DNA from: Carposina sasakii
Lineage: Eukaryota > Arthropoda > Insecta > Lepidoptera > Carposinidae
Assembly (NCBI GenBank): GCA_014607495.2
Contig: CP053169.1
Span: forward strand, 11,036,001 to 11,100,000
Direction: 5' to 3'
Length of the DNA stretch: 64,000 bases
Below are positions 1 to 11,439 of this stretch, one piece after another. Every line of letters starts with the position of its first letter. The stretch's first letter is position 1. Below the pieces are notes generated by a model. That model saw only the letters and a list, made by a program, of their open reading frames with translations, was not told the origin of the DNA and ran no database searches. The position numbers and the translations under genes are program-made.

Positions 1-274
1 CAAAACAAACGTTTTCAGTCTGTAGTGTATAATTATAAGGCATTCTGGAACAAAAAAATAGCAATTCTGCATAGATGCAACATTAAACCCCAGGGCCAAA
101 TAATATCATGATATAAATGACATGAAAAAAACTTTTACTCCCGTTTAATCTTTATATATCAAACTTAAGTTTAAAAATTAACTAATATAGATGAACATAC
201 CTACATATAAACAGAAAAAAAACACATTTAAAAAGGTATTTAAAATAACTTAACAAGAAAATAAGCTAAAATAG

Positions 275-303
275 GAGAGTTGTGACACGTTGTCACAACT
301 CTC
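275..303. repeat. perfect 13-bp hairpin with 3-nt loop
   Basis: The arm GAGAGTTGTGACA is followed by CGT and then by its exact reverse complement. It stands alone in AT-rich sequence with no adjacent gene, so a terminator or regulatory role is not supported. Confidence 0.8.
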
Positions 304-1189
304 TAGGTGCCAAAAATCTCGACCTGGTCAGAATAATAATTCGTAATTATTTATTTATTCAGTTAAAAGATTTTAAATTGTGTTGATCTTGTATTATTGT
401 GTATGCCTATATCATAATTATAGTGATAATAAAATATGTTCTAAACAAATAAATAAATAATCTAATAACTAATGACTATTTACAACGGTGTCAACCACCA
501 AACTATAGTACTGATCAAAACAAGAAAATAAAATTACCTAATATACCATGTTACCGGAAATGTATGAAATCTAGGATATGTGTACAATTCCGAAGCTATT
601 TAGGCAATGTATAAAATATTGTTTCAAAAACTATTTAATACATAGAATCCTGGGAAAAGTATACATTTCCTAGGAATTGTATATAATTCCAATATCGTAT
701 TAGGAAATTTATAAAAATAATGCTTTCTGTAATAAAATATGTTGTTAAAATGAGAACCATAAGCAAATAATTAAACTTTCCGCAGAGAGATTATAGAGAC
801 TTAAACATGTAACCTAACAACGAAGATATCGGTGGCGGTAGCCGCCGCCTTTTTCTTCTAACCTATATTGGCAGATTCGGATCCACTGAAGAAGGTAAAA
901 AGTTGCGAAAGAGAGTCCGAGATGCGTTTGCGATGCCCAGTTGCCCGTGGGTCTGCGCGGAGTCAGTGAGGTTATCTATCGGTCCCGGACGCAGATACAC
1001 GCACCGACATGATAACCGAGCCAACATCAACCTGCCTGCAAATTGCCGGGCCTTCATTAAATCCCACTAATAAATATTATAAACTCAAAAGTTTGTGAAG
1101 ATGTATAGGTATGTAATGTAAGTAATATTTGTTGCTCTTTCACGCAAAAACTACTAAATGAATTTTGATAAAACTTCATCAATAGATCA

Positions 1190-1315
1190 AAATAACATAT
1201 AATAGGCTACAATTTATCCCGGGAAAATATCTTTATCTCGGATAATTTTCAACATTCTGTTTTTTCTGCAGTCCACGCGGACGGTCTCGCTGGTGTCCAC
1301 TAGTACCTATGTCAT
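1190..1315 (+). repeat. Helitron-like dispersed repeat, 3' part
   Basis: The segment reads GGCTACAATTTATCCCGGG, then CAGTCCACGCGGACGG and ends GTGTCCACTAGT. The same ending recurs at 52986-53045 and 60285-60591. Helitron-type elements end in CTAG followed by T; the assignment is tentative. Confidence 0.5.
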
Positions 1316-2848
1316 ATTTTAGGCCGTACGGATTTTAGGGTTCCTTTAGAAGAATGTGAATGAGTCCTAACTGAATTTAACCTACTCGTATGTATAGAAA
1401 TATGAATTAGGACAATCGCCTTTGCCTTACCATAGAGGAATAAAAGAATATTTCTCTATGGTCTTACACAAGCCGTTTATCACATACTCGTAGGCACGTT
1501 TTACGAAAACACAACAGTAAGAGTACGAGTATAACGATACAAGATTCCACATAAAGTAAATCTCTCACGACTAAGACGAATCTAATGATACTTCTTAGGC
1601 TCAAATGTGACAACGTTCAAGTTCTAGAGCGTGCCACAGAAATAAATAGAAATATTATACAGGGTGTTTGTGACAGCCAGGCAAATATTGATACCATGAC
1701 TTCAGACCATGATTCTGAGGCGGAAAACAGAAAATTTTCTCAGGAAAATTACAAACTTTCCGACTGTTTTTTTCATATTCTAAGGAAAAAATAGTTTAGT
1801 TCGTTTAATTAGGCCTTAAATAATGAGTTAAAAATAAAAAAATTACCAAAAGATGATTTTCCAAAAAAAAGTTGGCCTCAAAAAGTTCAAATAACTGATC
1901 AACCCTAATGGAGAGTCACGATTGATCCAAAAACAGCAATATGTCACACAATAAGCCCATTTTATTAGTCACAGGATCGCCCAATACAATTGGCGCGGAG
2001 TTAATTAAATAATATGTGTTACCTACCTAGGTACTGTTTATTATTTCTGTGACATTGAAACAGAGTCAGGTATTTCATAAAATATTTATTATACGAACTC
2101 TTTGTAGAATATTAAGTTTACTCAAAATTATAAACTGGGGACTGCTAGGAGTACCTATATCTCTTTTACCGTCTATATAAAATTTTACTAAGTAGGTATA
2201 CTGAATCTCACTCAATTATCCTGAAGGGGGGGTAGAGAAAATAAGTGTATCAACTGTAAACTCGTAGTGTTACACAAGAGATGACCATATACATAGAGCC
2301 ATGGGTTGCCAGATGGTCAGAATTGTCTTAATATTTCGTATGATGTCCAAAGTCCCGAGGTAGTGCTATTCTACTAAAAATATAATTATGTATACCTGTA
2401 CCTAGTATAGGGGAAAATCTTTACGTTTATGGTACTTATAAAATAATTTACCAGATTAGATGTTTGTAAAATTTCTATAAAATAGATATAGAACCTGGCT
2501 CCTCTGTGCGTGACTCACACTTGACCGGATTTTCGGCCACATCGAAAACAATCAGTATCAATTAGATAATATGTGTGTTACTGTTCTCTGTGAGATATTT
2601 TGTTTTCGAAGTTTTTATTACAGTAGTGTTATCAAATTTTAAACTGGGAACTACGAGAGTCAGAGACAAAATATGCAGATACTGCGAATAAATAAAACTA
2701 AAAATTATGTTAAGTTAATGAATTTACAAATTATTATTATTAACCATGAAATAATATTGACCATCGATATATCGAAGTGCTGAAGTGTTTATACAGCAAC
2801 GCCACCATGTCGGTACGAGTACAGGAGCGGAGCACTGAGCCGATTTAA

Positions 2849-3345
2849 TTGCAGAGGGAAGTGAGACAAGGACATGTTATACCTCCGAAGCTCTTCACCA
2901 ATGCATTGGAAGACGCCTTTAAGCTTCTCGAATGGAAAGGACTCGGCATCAATATCAATGGCGAATACATCACTCACCTTCGGTTCGCAGACGACATTGT
3001 GGTCATGGCAAAATCGCTGAAGGATCTAAGCACAATGCTCGATGGCCTCAATCGAGTCTCCCAACAGGTGGGCCTGAAGATGAACATGGACAAGACGAAG
3101 ATCATGTCGAACGTCCATGTGCCGCCCACTCCTGTTCTGGTTGGGAACTCGATGCTCGAAGTTGTTGACGAGTATGTTTACCTGGGACAGACGGTCAAAC
3201 TAGGTAGGTCCAACTTTGAGAAGGAGGTAAATCGGTGAATCCAACTCGGCTGGGCAGCGTTCGGGAAACTACGAAGCTTATTTGTGTCCTAGATACCCCA
3301 GTCCTTAAAGACGAAGGTATTCAACCAGTGCGTGCTGCCGGTGAT
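2849..3345 (+). pseudogene. RTE-type LINE reverse transcriptase fragment
   Basis: The frame 2849-3238 encodes the palm of a non-LTR reverse transcriptase. It begins REVRQGHVIPPKLF, then has the active-site box LRFADDIVVMAKS, then a GLKMN.DKTK stretch and an EYVYLGQ motif. It stops at 3238, while the similarity continues in another frame (IQLGWAAFGKLR) to about 3345, so there is at least one frameshift. The 5' part (endonuclease, fingers) is missing. The motif order fits the RTE clade. It is a dead 5'-truncated copy with no host function inferred. Confidence 0.75.
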
Positions 3346-3391
3346 GAACCGCATTTTATAAGATTAAAAATACTCCCATCTATTTACATCT

Positions 3392-3646
3392 ATGAGAGTG
3401 TGTTATTTGTTCGGCAAAATATACATTTATTTGAATACCCGAGAACGACATAAAAACAAACTCTGTTTGAATCCAGCTAAAACTAAATTACAACAAGAGA
3501 GTATTTTTTGTATGGGTGCAAAATTGTTCAACAAGCTGCCAGAAGCATTGCGGGGTAATATTAATAGTTTTAAACATAATGTGCGCACACTTCTTATCGA
3601 AAAGGCATATTATACAGTTAAAGATTACTTAGATGACAAATTATGA
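3392..3646 (+). pseudogene. C-terminal remnant of a non-LTR retrotransposon ORF
   Basis: The frame encodes MGAKLFNKLPEALRG followed by NSFKHNVRTLLIEKAYYTV, which resembles the C-terminal tail of reverse-transcriptase polyproteins of jockey-like LINEs in Lepidoptera. It starts about 50 bp after the RTE fragment but belongs to a different family. Nothing upstream in frame encodes catalytic domains. The family name is from memory of such tails. Confidence 0.5.
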
Positions 3647-4736
3647 TACTCTGTAAGCTATTTAACTGATTGACATAATATTTGAATACCAACCATTTTG
3701 GGATACCTGTAGTATGACCATCATATTTTTTACTATAAGACATTTAATTTTATGAATATGGCTTGGTGGTATTGTATAATTTATTGTACACTTTGTTATT
3801 TGTGACCATAAAATAATTTGTGACATTTATTATTGACTTATTTATTTATTTATTTATTATTCTTTAAATATTCTAGAACTTAAAATTAGGTACAACGTCC
3901 CACAAAACGGCTTGCGCCGTTTACTAGCCATTTCCTTTGCATCAGTAGCAGTAACGTTGCCAATTGGCAGTTATATTACATATATATACGTTCATACATG
4001 TACCTACATATTGAGTATAAAAGGTAATACGCTCATATTGTACCTACCCATCTAAGGTGCAAACATTAGTTGATCTGTACTGTTCTTTTAGGTACTGTTG
4101 TGCACATCTATCTACATATATCTATATACATACTATCTTGATAGCTACGTTTATATAATTACTTACCTTATATTATCGCTAATATGATTTCACTTTGGCG
4201 ACAATTGTCTCATTGTTAGACTTTCGGTTAGATCTTTTATTTAGCTGATTTAATTCGGTATATTCGAAGCAAATAATTGTCTGTGTCAGACGAACGGACA
4301 GACAAACAGACGTATGAGCCCTAGAGTCCCTTTTTACCCGACTGCGCGACGCAATCGCTTCCTCTTAGTCCGGCGAGTGTCACTAAAGACATGACGTTAG
4401 TGAAAATCTAATATGGCGACTACTGGACGCCATTTTGTGAAAATTAAAAAAATTAAAGTCGACTAACTATAGGTATGTCGAGTGGGGTATCGTTGCATAG
4501 GTATTTAAAAATCATTTTTAGGTTTATCTCAACATTTTTCGATTCGGTTAGTCGAAATTTAGGATCTATATCGAATGAAAGTTACGTAACAATCATTCTC
4601 ACATATAAGTTTTTAGACAGCAGCAAGACGAAAACTTCTTGCTGCCGAGCATGTTGAGCATATTTCTTGAAGCGTATCAATTAGTAGCTAGGTACCAACT
4701 CATAACAAAAAAGTATAAAATAAAAAAAACATAATT
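3647..4736. other. intergenic, no gene seen
   Basis: AT-rich spacer with a short TTTA-type run near 3838-3862 and TACCTA-rich sequence around 4000-4160. No coding or RNA signal was recognised. Confidence 0.55.
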
Positions 4737-4875
4737 TAAAAAATCCAAAAACCCGACTGCAAAAGAACCAAATAATGTACATAATAAAAAAGACTAAAAA
4801 GAAAAAAAACAAGCACTTAGATGTCCGGTGATCTAGAATTCTATAATATTATTATGGAATGAATACTATGCTAAC

Positions 4876-5146
4876 TTCTATGCTGCTCTGGGAGTGAAAA
4901 AAAAACGTATAATACTACAGCTGCTTCTCTTCTCGGGCATACTGTACAAGTCAGACAAGAGGGTCTTGGTGTTTTGTAGGCGATGGGCTGACCACCTGTC
5001 AGACTACCGAACTTGTACATCTCAACTATACCCTCAAAATTGGTCAGAAGTGGCACCATATGGCTCTATCGGCCCTTGGTGCTCTGCTTACCCCATAAGG
5101 GATGATAAAGGCGTGATTATATATATATTTATATATATTTATATAT
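4876..5146 (+). mobile_element. lepidopteran SINE, near full length
   Basis: Begins TCTATGCTGCTCTGGGAG, has an A-run, then CTTCTCTTCTCGGGCATACT, GGCTCTATCGGCCCTTGG and ends in GGCGTGATTATATATAT. The same order occurs at 26606, 42498 and 57574/58160. The tail resembles that of the RTE LINE ending at 34745. Confidence 0.8.
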
Positions 5147-5150
5147 GATT

Positions 5151-5528
5151 ATATAGGCTGATTTTTGGTCGTCAACGTTCCCGAAAACTACGGAATCTCC
5201 TTATCATCACGATCATTTTTCTCCATGGAAGCATACCTGGGAAGTGTCTGGTTTCCAAAATATTAGGGTCCAAAGTTGAGTAAATAGACTGCGTTTTTCT
5301 GCATAAATGCACATAGACGCGCGTAGCAGGATTTTTTCACGAAAAATAATTAATATCTCTCTATAAAAAAACTAACATAAACACTAGACACTATAAATTT
5401 CGCACGATCAAGGAATTTAAATTAAAAAAAAATTCCCAGTATTTTTTTTGGCATAAACTTACTTTATTTCATGTATAGAATACGTACCCTTCGTTAAAGG
5501 TGGCCACAAAAAAACATCCTGTATGTAT
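5151..5528 (+). mobile_element. MITE with CAGGGTG-type termini (copy 1)
   Basis: Starts GGCTGATTTTTGGTCGTCAA and ends GGTGGCCACAAAAAAACATC then CTGTAT. An inverted full-length copy lies at 30321-30695, and half copies lie at 29722-29913 and 39853-40034. Ends of the form TA-CAGGGTG suggest a Tc1/mariner-like origin; the superfamily is uncertain. Confidence 0.75.
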
Positions 5529-5683
5529 AAATACAATTGAAGAATATAAAATATTTTTAATGAACAGCCAGGATCCATTGAAATATTATTAGCTTGGCTG
5601 TGGGATAATTTTCTGTTTTTTTTTAATTATGTACATTATTTGGTTCCTTTTTGAGTAGTCGGGTTTTTGGATTTATGAAATTG

Positions 5684-7404
5684 TTTTTTTTTATTATAAT
5701 TTTTTTGTATAAAACAAAAAATTAATAAAAACATTTATTCTCCCAATCATCAGATTTGTTTCTCGAATCTAATACTGTATTTATTTGAGTCATTCGATCC
5801 TTTTATTTATGTAATGATAATATCGTGGAGGGTCAGGGCTGTTGTTTCTCTTCTGAGAATGTTCATTCCTATATCTATCGTAAACAAACTTCTTCTTATT
5901 TATTCCTTGGTCTCGATTTTTATTTTAATGAGTCTACCTACAATGAGTAATACTAATAAAACAAGTATTTTATTTAACTACTAAAAATCACCACGATAAG
6001 GTCACTTACCTTTGGTATAAAAAAAAGATAAAGTACCTGTCTGAGAATCTCTATAAGAATACTTATGAGGATAAAGAAATACCCACACTATAATAATAAA
6101 ATAACGGTTGAGCGCTCCTTTCTGATACAGACTGACGCATGGGATTTACTATTTACTATTTCGTCTCTACCTGCAGGGTTCCTTTGTTGTGGATCCAATG
6201 GCGGCCACCTGCAATCCCGAAATTACATCCCATCTAAAGAAGTAATATAAAGCTTTTGTACGTGGGATTTGGCATATTAACCGTAGTATTACACCTACTT
6301 TTTGGTTCAGCTATCAGGTAATATTTTTTTTGCAGAAATACAGGTAGAGGCGTGTAACAAAAATTTTCCCGAAAAAGTAGTAAACATTTTCTATAAAAAT
6401 AGTAAAAAAAACAACGCAAAGACTAGAGATCATTAGGTACATGGCGCGCAACCAAAACAATAACATTACCTTTTCCACCACCAATAAACTAACTTTATTT
6501 AATTTATAGAGTACATATCCCTCTTAAACGGAAACAACAAAAAATCACCACCATGTATAGGCATTAATTGATATAAAGTACATTCTGAGTGTGACTGAGT
6601 ACTTACTACCTATGTACCTACCTATATCAGTGACAGCATTACGGACACAATCAACTCATTCTTGTACATTTCTACTTACATATTCTCAAATTCTATTATC
6701 ATTCGTCTTGGAAACATAGTACATTCCTCTTAGATCAGTATGTTACTATATTATTTTTTGTTGATGAGTTATAACGGTGATACCATTCTTACCATTATTT
6801 TACTTTGATGTTGTTGTTGTTAGGATTATTACTCGTATTACTTGCTCTAATCACTGGTGAGTTTCTTCACTTTTTTTTTGTTTTTTTTACAGATTTGGAT
6901 TTTCTCCATTTTTTTTTTTTTCATTTAGTCAATTTTAGCTAAACTCATGATAACTGATAAAATCACTTACTTACACTTCGAACAATTAATAATCCACATA
7001 CATAACATAGATTACCATTAGACGGTTCTAGGTCTTTGGTAGATAGTGTTGTTGTGAGTTAGGTAATGTACGTATCTAATTGGTCACGAGGTGGTCCTTC
7101 CCGACCTCGACCATAGGATTTATTTTTGTTTTTTTTTAATCTAGTAACAATATGAATGATGAATTTGATAAACAAACAAAATTTTATTCTACATTCACAT
7201 AAAAACATAGATAAATCCAGTTCTCAATAATATGTAGGCAAATCACCGGCACCGCAGACCGCACCGATAGAACTTACTCTTTTACCAACACTGCACAGAT
7301 TAAATAAAACACCTATAAGCGAGAGTATACGAAATTAAGAACGTATAAAGTAAGTAGGTACAACAATTGTATTTTTGTAAAATTCATACCACATCAATAT
7401 AATA
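5684..7404. other. AT-rich intergenic with degraded repeats
   Basis: No supported gene. Around 6380-6545 a decayed relative of the CAGGGTG MITE can be seen (CTATAAAAATAG, then TTTATAGAGTACATATCC and CAACAAAAAATCA). The frames at 6065-6250 and 6234-6419 have no recognisable motif. Confidence 0.5.
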
Positions 7405-7589
7405 CAAAGGTTTGCAAACTTATTTCGTCTAACGCCCACTTTGAGAATCAGTAGCGCCCCCCATTTTTATTTCACTTTTAAAATGTCAATAGAATATTAG
7501 TTGCGCTATTTTTTTCTGGGGCCTTAACTACCCCTCTCTAGGCCTCCAACGTTGACGAGGGGCGTTATCGCCCACTTTGGGAACGACTG
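7405..7589. mobile_element. hAT-like MITE
   Basis: The left end CAAAGGTTTGCAAACTT and the inverted right end CAGTCGTTCCCAAAGT resemble the CAG-GGTTCCCAAACTT termini of hAT elements. Flanks ATATAATA and CTATAATA match at 7 of 8 positions, as expected for a decayed 8-bp target duplication. No coding capacity. Confidence 0.65.
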
Positions 7590-8890
7590 CTATAATAGAA
7601 GGCCAAAAACATATTCAATGTCACACACACACCATTTCTTGGTCATTAAAAATAGATTTGTAAAAATTTAAATAATCATAACGATAATTTGACCGTGAAT
7701 TAACTATTTACAGAATTAATTTACTGAAACCTCTTGTCACGGTGTAATTATCCCCTAACCTGTCGGCGCGCTAAATTACCAAACACCGTTACTAGTACTC
7801 GTACGTGTCGCACCCTATCAGCGAGCGACCGAATACGGTCGGACGGTTTTAGTTTTTGTTGTTTTTACAGCGTGTTTTAAAATGAGTATATCAAGCAAAC
7901 TGCTATAAAAATAGCTCAGAGAATTTGCCCATTTTTTAGATTGTCCAAACTGACAATTTCTAAACAACTTAGGAATATTCGTTCTTACAAATCTTGAAAA
8001 ATAAACATGACTTTTCAGTCTCACTTACTAATAGGTTCTCTACGATGGGCTATTTTCATAGCATTCCGGTTAACATACCTTTGTTGTTACATCCTGTATG
8101 TTCAAAATGTAGGCTTGCGATAGTTAACGTTAGAACTATAAAACACACGTAAACAGCTGGTAAACAATGCCTGCGTAAAATTCGTTTATGCGAACGCGTG
8201 TATTTATTTCGTGGTATTTTTTTTGTAAAAAGTTCTCCTTATGACATGTAAATGAACATTTGCTATTTAAATATGGCCTATCCGTTTCCTAACACAATTT
8301 GATTGGATACTCCAGCACTCAGTAATCTTCACTCACGCAATATTCTTCAATGTAGGTATCAGAAATTCAGAAGATATTGTTATTATTACATCTTATAATA
8401 TTTTTTATAGGAAATTTTAAAATCGTTGCTCTGTTTATATATAATCTTAGATTAATGATTGGTCTTCGCTCCGCTCTAGCGAATCATTATTCCATGATTC
8501 TAAACATAAAATATAGAATTGTATGTAGATTATTCAGTAAGCTAAAGTGATTTTCATCCCTTAAGAGTTCCTTCAAGGAAAATTAAAAGGAGCGCACTTC
8601 CTAGGTCTAATCAACTATTAATTGATTTCGATGTTTCAATGATCGGAGCGAGGAGTCATCAGGGACCTTACAAAAGTTACTATTAAGGACGAACTACTGG
8701 TGTTAATCGAGAGGATTTTGATATTGATTGAGATCATTGTCACATACTTTGACCTGACGGTATTGACACGCAGATAACGCGCCCACCAGGAGGTTGAAGG
8801 AGTAACGTATAATTAACCCAGATCAATACCGGCTGCAGATAAATAGTAATGTGAGTGATGTGTGTTGTTTGTAAACATGCGCAGGAGCAG
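7590..8890. other. spacer upstream of apolipophorin-III
   Basis: Mostly AT-rich. It contains a half copy of a TIR element (7945-8098) and a TTCGCTCCGCTCTAGCGAA quasi-palindrome near 8466-8484. No exon was found. Confidence 0.5.
7945..8098 (-). mobile_element. half copy of the CAGGATGTAAC TIR element
   Basis: Reads CTAAACAACTTAGGAATATTC, then CAAATCTTGAAAAATAAACATG and TGTTACATCCTGTATG. It is the reverse complement of the left half of the element at 11144-11397, with scattered substitutions. Confidence 0.65.
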
Positions 8891-8893
8891 GGA

Positions 8894-8904
8894 GGGAAAT
8901 TTCC
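8894..8904. promoter_or_regulatory. palindromic kappaB-type site
   Basis: GGGAAATTTCC is a perfect Rel/NF-kappaB consensus, 35 bp upstream of the TATA box of apolipophorin-III. In insects such sites are bound by Dorsal, Dif and Relish. Apolipophorin-III participates in immunity and is infection-induced in several moths, so the placement makes sense. Function here is inferred. Confidence 0.65.
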
Positions 8905-8938
8905 GGCGTCTCGTCCCCCACCCCCCAAGCCATGGCCG

Positions 8939-8946
8939 TATAAATA
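8939..8946 (+). promoter_or_regulatory. TATA box of apolipophorin-III
   Basis: TATAAATA lies 82 bp before the ATG within a GC-richer promoter. A second TATATT at about 8968 and an arthropod-type initiator TCAGT at 8991 lie downstream; the 8968/8991 spacing also fits. Which pair is used cannot be decided from sequence alone. Confidence 0.6.
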
Positions 8947-9027
8947 CTCGCTGCGGCGCTCCCGGAGTATATTCACCCCCCGGTTGTCTCTCAGTCAGGA
9001 CCTCACGCACCAACACTCTCAGTCACC

Positions 9028-10797
9028 ATGAAATTCCTCGTGCTCTTCGCTTGCGTCGCACTCGTAAGTATATTCTGTATTTTTAAATATTTGTTTATTT
9101 AATTTTTTACTTTTTTTTCATATCTCCTGGTTTATTATTTAGTTGGTGTCGTATTCTTATATACATAGACAGTGTAGAATATTTTAAATAGACGTTATGT
9201 TATAAAATTTTGTGTTAGTGGATATTTAAGGATTATACTATATATGTATCTCTGCCTACCCCTCCGGGAAAGAGGCGTGATTTTTATGTATGTATGTATA
9301 GGTATATTATTTTATCTCTTTGAGATCTTTGAGAGTTAGAGCCTACCACTAAGAGCTATTTTGCGTAAATAGTCAGGCAATACCTTAAATGTGTGTGTAA
9401 GTGCCCATCCCCATTAAAAATTTAATGTATTTTTTAATTTTATTTAAAAATTTACTAATAATGTGCTGTCATATCTTACCAACATTACCTAACTAGTTAC
9501 TAAAATGTCATTTTATCTTCATTAGTTACTAGGTACTATCTATAGAAGTTCGTAACTTTGACCTTTTCGCCAAACTGTTAATTAAATGGCGAGATAGTGA
9601 ACTTATTCGCGAGATAACGGCACTGTTATGATAACAGTTGACCTTCAGTGTTTATTGTACAAAAGATGGTTACCTTTCCAAAAGTAAAGGTTTAATTTTT
9701 CCAGTAGGAAGCACCAACTCTAATTCTACAGTTCGTTCGTATTAGTCCTGTAACCAGTCCATGTTATTTCAGAGTCAAGCTGCGATGGTCCGCCGCGACG
9801 CTCCCGACGCGCTTGCCGACCTGCAGAAACACGCCGCCGAGTTCCAGAAGACCTTCAGCGAACAGATCAACTCCCTTGCCAACTCCAAGAATACCAAGGA
9901 ATTCAACGACGCGCTCAAGCAGGGAACCAACACCGTCCTCGAACAGCTGAACGCTCTGTCCGCATCTCTGCAAGGCTCGGTCAGTATCTTCCCTTTCCAT
10001 GTCCTTTCCTTATAAATTCCTCATTTCTATGGGACAGATATTTTGTCGTACTTATTCGTTCTGAATGTTATAATAATGACTGATGCTTCTGTGATCAGGT
10101 CCTTTTATCGAAATAATTCCTTGATTTTAATTTTGCGAGCATATGCAATACTTATTCTAGATATCCCTTTTTAAAAAACTAATGTAATGCATATATTTTC
10201 AAACAATCGTAAATGGTGTTCTCGATTTGGTGACAATAGCCAAGGAGCAATTTTATTGATCAGAGTTGAGTATTGTTCGCATTTCCTGCTCCCTAATGCG
10301 AAACCGAGTATAATTTATGAATAGAGACGAAACTGAATACTGATCACTGATTATGTTGCATCCATACACAGTTTCAAGGCCTTGGATTAAAATAGTTGTT
10401 TAGTCATGCCCCATTTAGTGTTGTTATTGTATTGCCCAGCTCTTGTGCCTGTGACCTGTCTGTACTAAATGCCCTGTTGTTTCTGCAGCTCGCTGATGCC
10501 AACGGCAAGGCCAAAGAGGCTCTAGAGCAAGCGCGCACCAACCTGCAGTCCACCGTGACCGACCTGCGCAAGAAGCACCCCGAGGTGGAGCAGAACGCGA
10601 CCGCCCTGCGCGAGCAGCTCACCGCCGCCGTACAGAACGTCGTCAAGCACTCCGAGACCCTCGCCAAGGAGGTCGGCAGCAGGGCGGAGGAGACCAACAA
10701 GGTACTCGCACCCAAGATCAAGGCCGCCTACGACGACTTCATCAAGAACGCCGAGGAGGTGCAGAAGAAGTTGCACGAAGCTGCCTCCAAGCAGTAA
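9028..10797 (+). CDS. apoLp-III: apolipophorin-III (exchangeable apolipoprotein)
   Basis: Three exons, 9028-9063, 9773-9979 and 10489-10797, join in phase 0 with GT-AG introns to give 183 residues, close to the usual 186-189 in moths. The protein stabilises lipid-loaded lipophorin in haemolymph during flight and also acts in immune recognition. A signal peptide (MKFLVLFACVALSQA) and a short pro-segment ending VRR precede a mature chain starting DAPDALADLQKHAAEFQKTF. The rest is amphipathic helix, Ala/Lys/Glu/Gln-rich and free of Cys and Trp, as in the five-helix bundle of this family. The C-terminus AYDDFIKNAEEVQKKLHEA is the conserved moth ending. Codons are strongly GC-biased against AT-rich flanks, as expected of a highly expressed fat-body gene. 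The start is the only ATG in the first exon and follows CACC. No frame damage. Long frames antisense to exon 3 are shadows. Confidence 0.97.
9245..9302 (+). mobile_element. isolated 3' tail of an RTE LINE
   Basis: TCTCTGCCTACCCCTCCGGG, then AAAGAGGCGTGATTTTTATG and a GTAT run, match the 3' end of the RTE copy at 34698-34745. It sits in intron 1 of apolipophorin-III as a severely 5'-truncated insertion. Confidence 0.7.
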
Positions 10798-10848
10798 CTT
10801 TCCGTCCCACCCCCGTAGCCGATCCTCCCTGCCATATTATGTACAAAT

Positions 10849-10854
10849 AATAAA
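10849..10854 (+). terminator. poly(A) signal of apolipophorin-III
   Basis: AATAAA begins 52 bp after the stop codon at 10797. No other signal is closer. Confidence 0.75.
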
Positions 10855-11143
10855 TAGTATATATTTAAATCAAATGTTTTTTACTAATTCCTAGTATAGA
10901 GTAATCTGGGAAATCGATCATACAAAACGCAAAATCTAAACTTGTCTTAAATTGTAAATTGTGCACTTCTGAAATGACGTACCTATGTGAGCATTGGAAA
11001 TAATTTTCGGAAATTTATCCTCTAGCGAAGTGCGACATAGTCAATTAAAAAAATCTATCTATCTATCACAATACATTATGATACAAGTGAAATATCTTCC
11101 TTGGCACAAGGCTTGGATGCAAGCGCGAGCCGGAGGTGTCATA

Positions 11144-11397
11144 TACAGGATGTAACAGAAAGGGTATGTTAAGCGAAAAGCTATGTAAACAGCCCATTAT
11201 AGAGAATCTATTTCCAAAATTTGAGACTCTAAATCACATGTTTATTTTTCAAGATTGTATGAACATTCCTGAGTTGTTTAGGAATTCTGGAAAAAGAAAC
11301 ATGTGATTTCGAGTCTGAAATTTTGTGGATAGGTTCCTTTCAGTAGGCTATTTATATAGCTTTTCGCTTAACATACCCCTTTTCGTTACACCCTGTA
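11144..11397. mobile_element. foldback TIR element (CAGGATGTAAC/GTTACACCCTG)
   Basis: The left arm TACAGGATGTAACAGAAAGG and the right arm CTTTTCGTTACACCCTGTA are complementary, and pairing continues inward over most of the element (TTAAGCGAAAAGCTAT with ATAGCTTTTCGCTTAA). It is flanked by TA. Half copies occur at 7945-8098, about 35205-35370 and about 57810-57930. Confidence 0.75.
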
Positions 11398-11439
11398 TAA
11401 GGCGACGTTTTCAATTTTTTTTTTTTGCGGCTAAAATTA

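Larger units (their letters stand above)
1..2780. other. AT-rich intergenic stretch, no gene seen
   Basis: No open frame here carries a recognisable domain, codon bias or splice structure. The 69-codon frame at 1585-1794 has no recognisable motif and lies in sequence of the same composition as its surroundings. Contents seen are a short perfect hairpin (275-303) and a Helitron-like repeat tail near 1190-1315. Confidence 0.6.
4737..5683. mobile_element. TIR DNA element carrying two nested insertions
   Basis: The left end (ATCCAAAAACCCGACTGC, then AACCAAATAATGTACATAA) is matched in reverse complement by the right end at about 5627-5683 (TTATGTACATTATTTGGTT, then GTCGGGTTTTTGGAT). The arms are about 45-50 bp. 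No transposase frame is present, so it is non-autonomous. A SINE (4876-5146) and a MITE (5151-5528) fill most of the interior, so this is the oldest of the three layers. Confidence 0.7.

Noticed and set aside
10396..10488. N-terminal part of the 133-codon frame that precedes apolipophorin-III exon 3
   Set aside because: It is intron 2 read through; the splice acceptor at 10487-10488 and the family sequence both place the exon start at 10489.
10404..10776. Minus-strand frames of 84 and 105 codons
   Set aside because: Antisense shadows of the GC-rich third exon of apolipophorin-III, with the same codon periodicity and no motif of their own.
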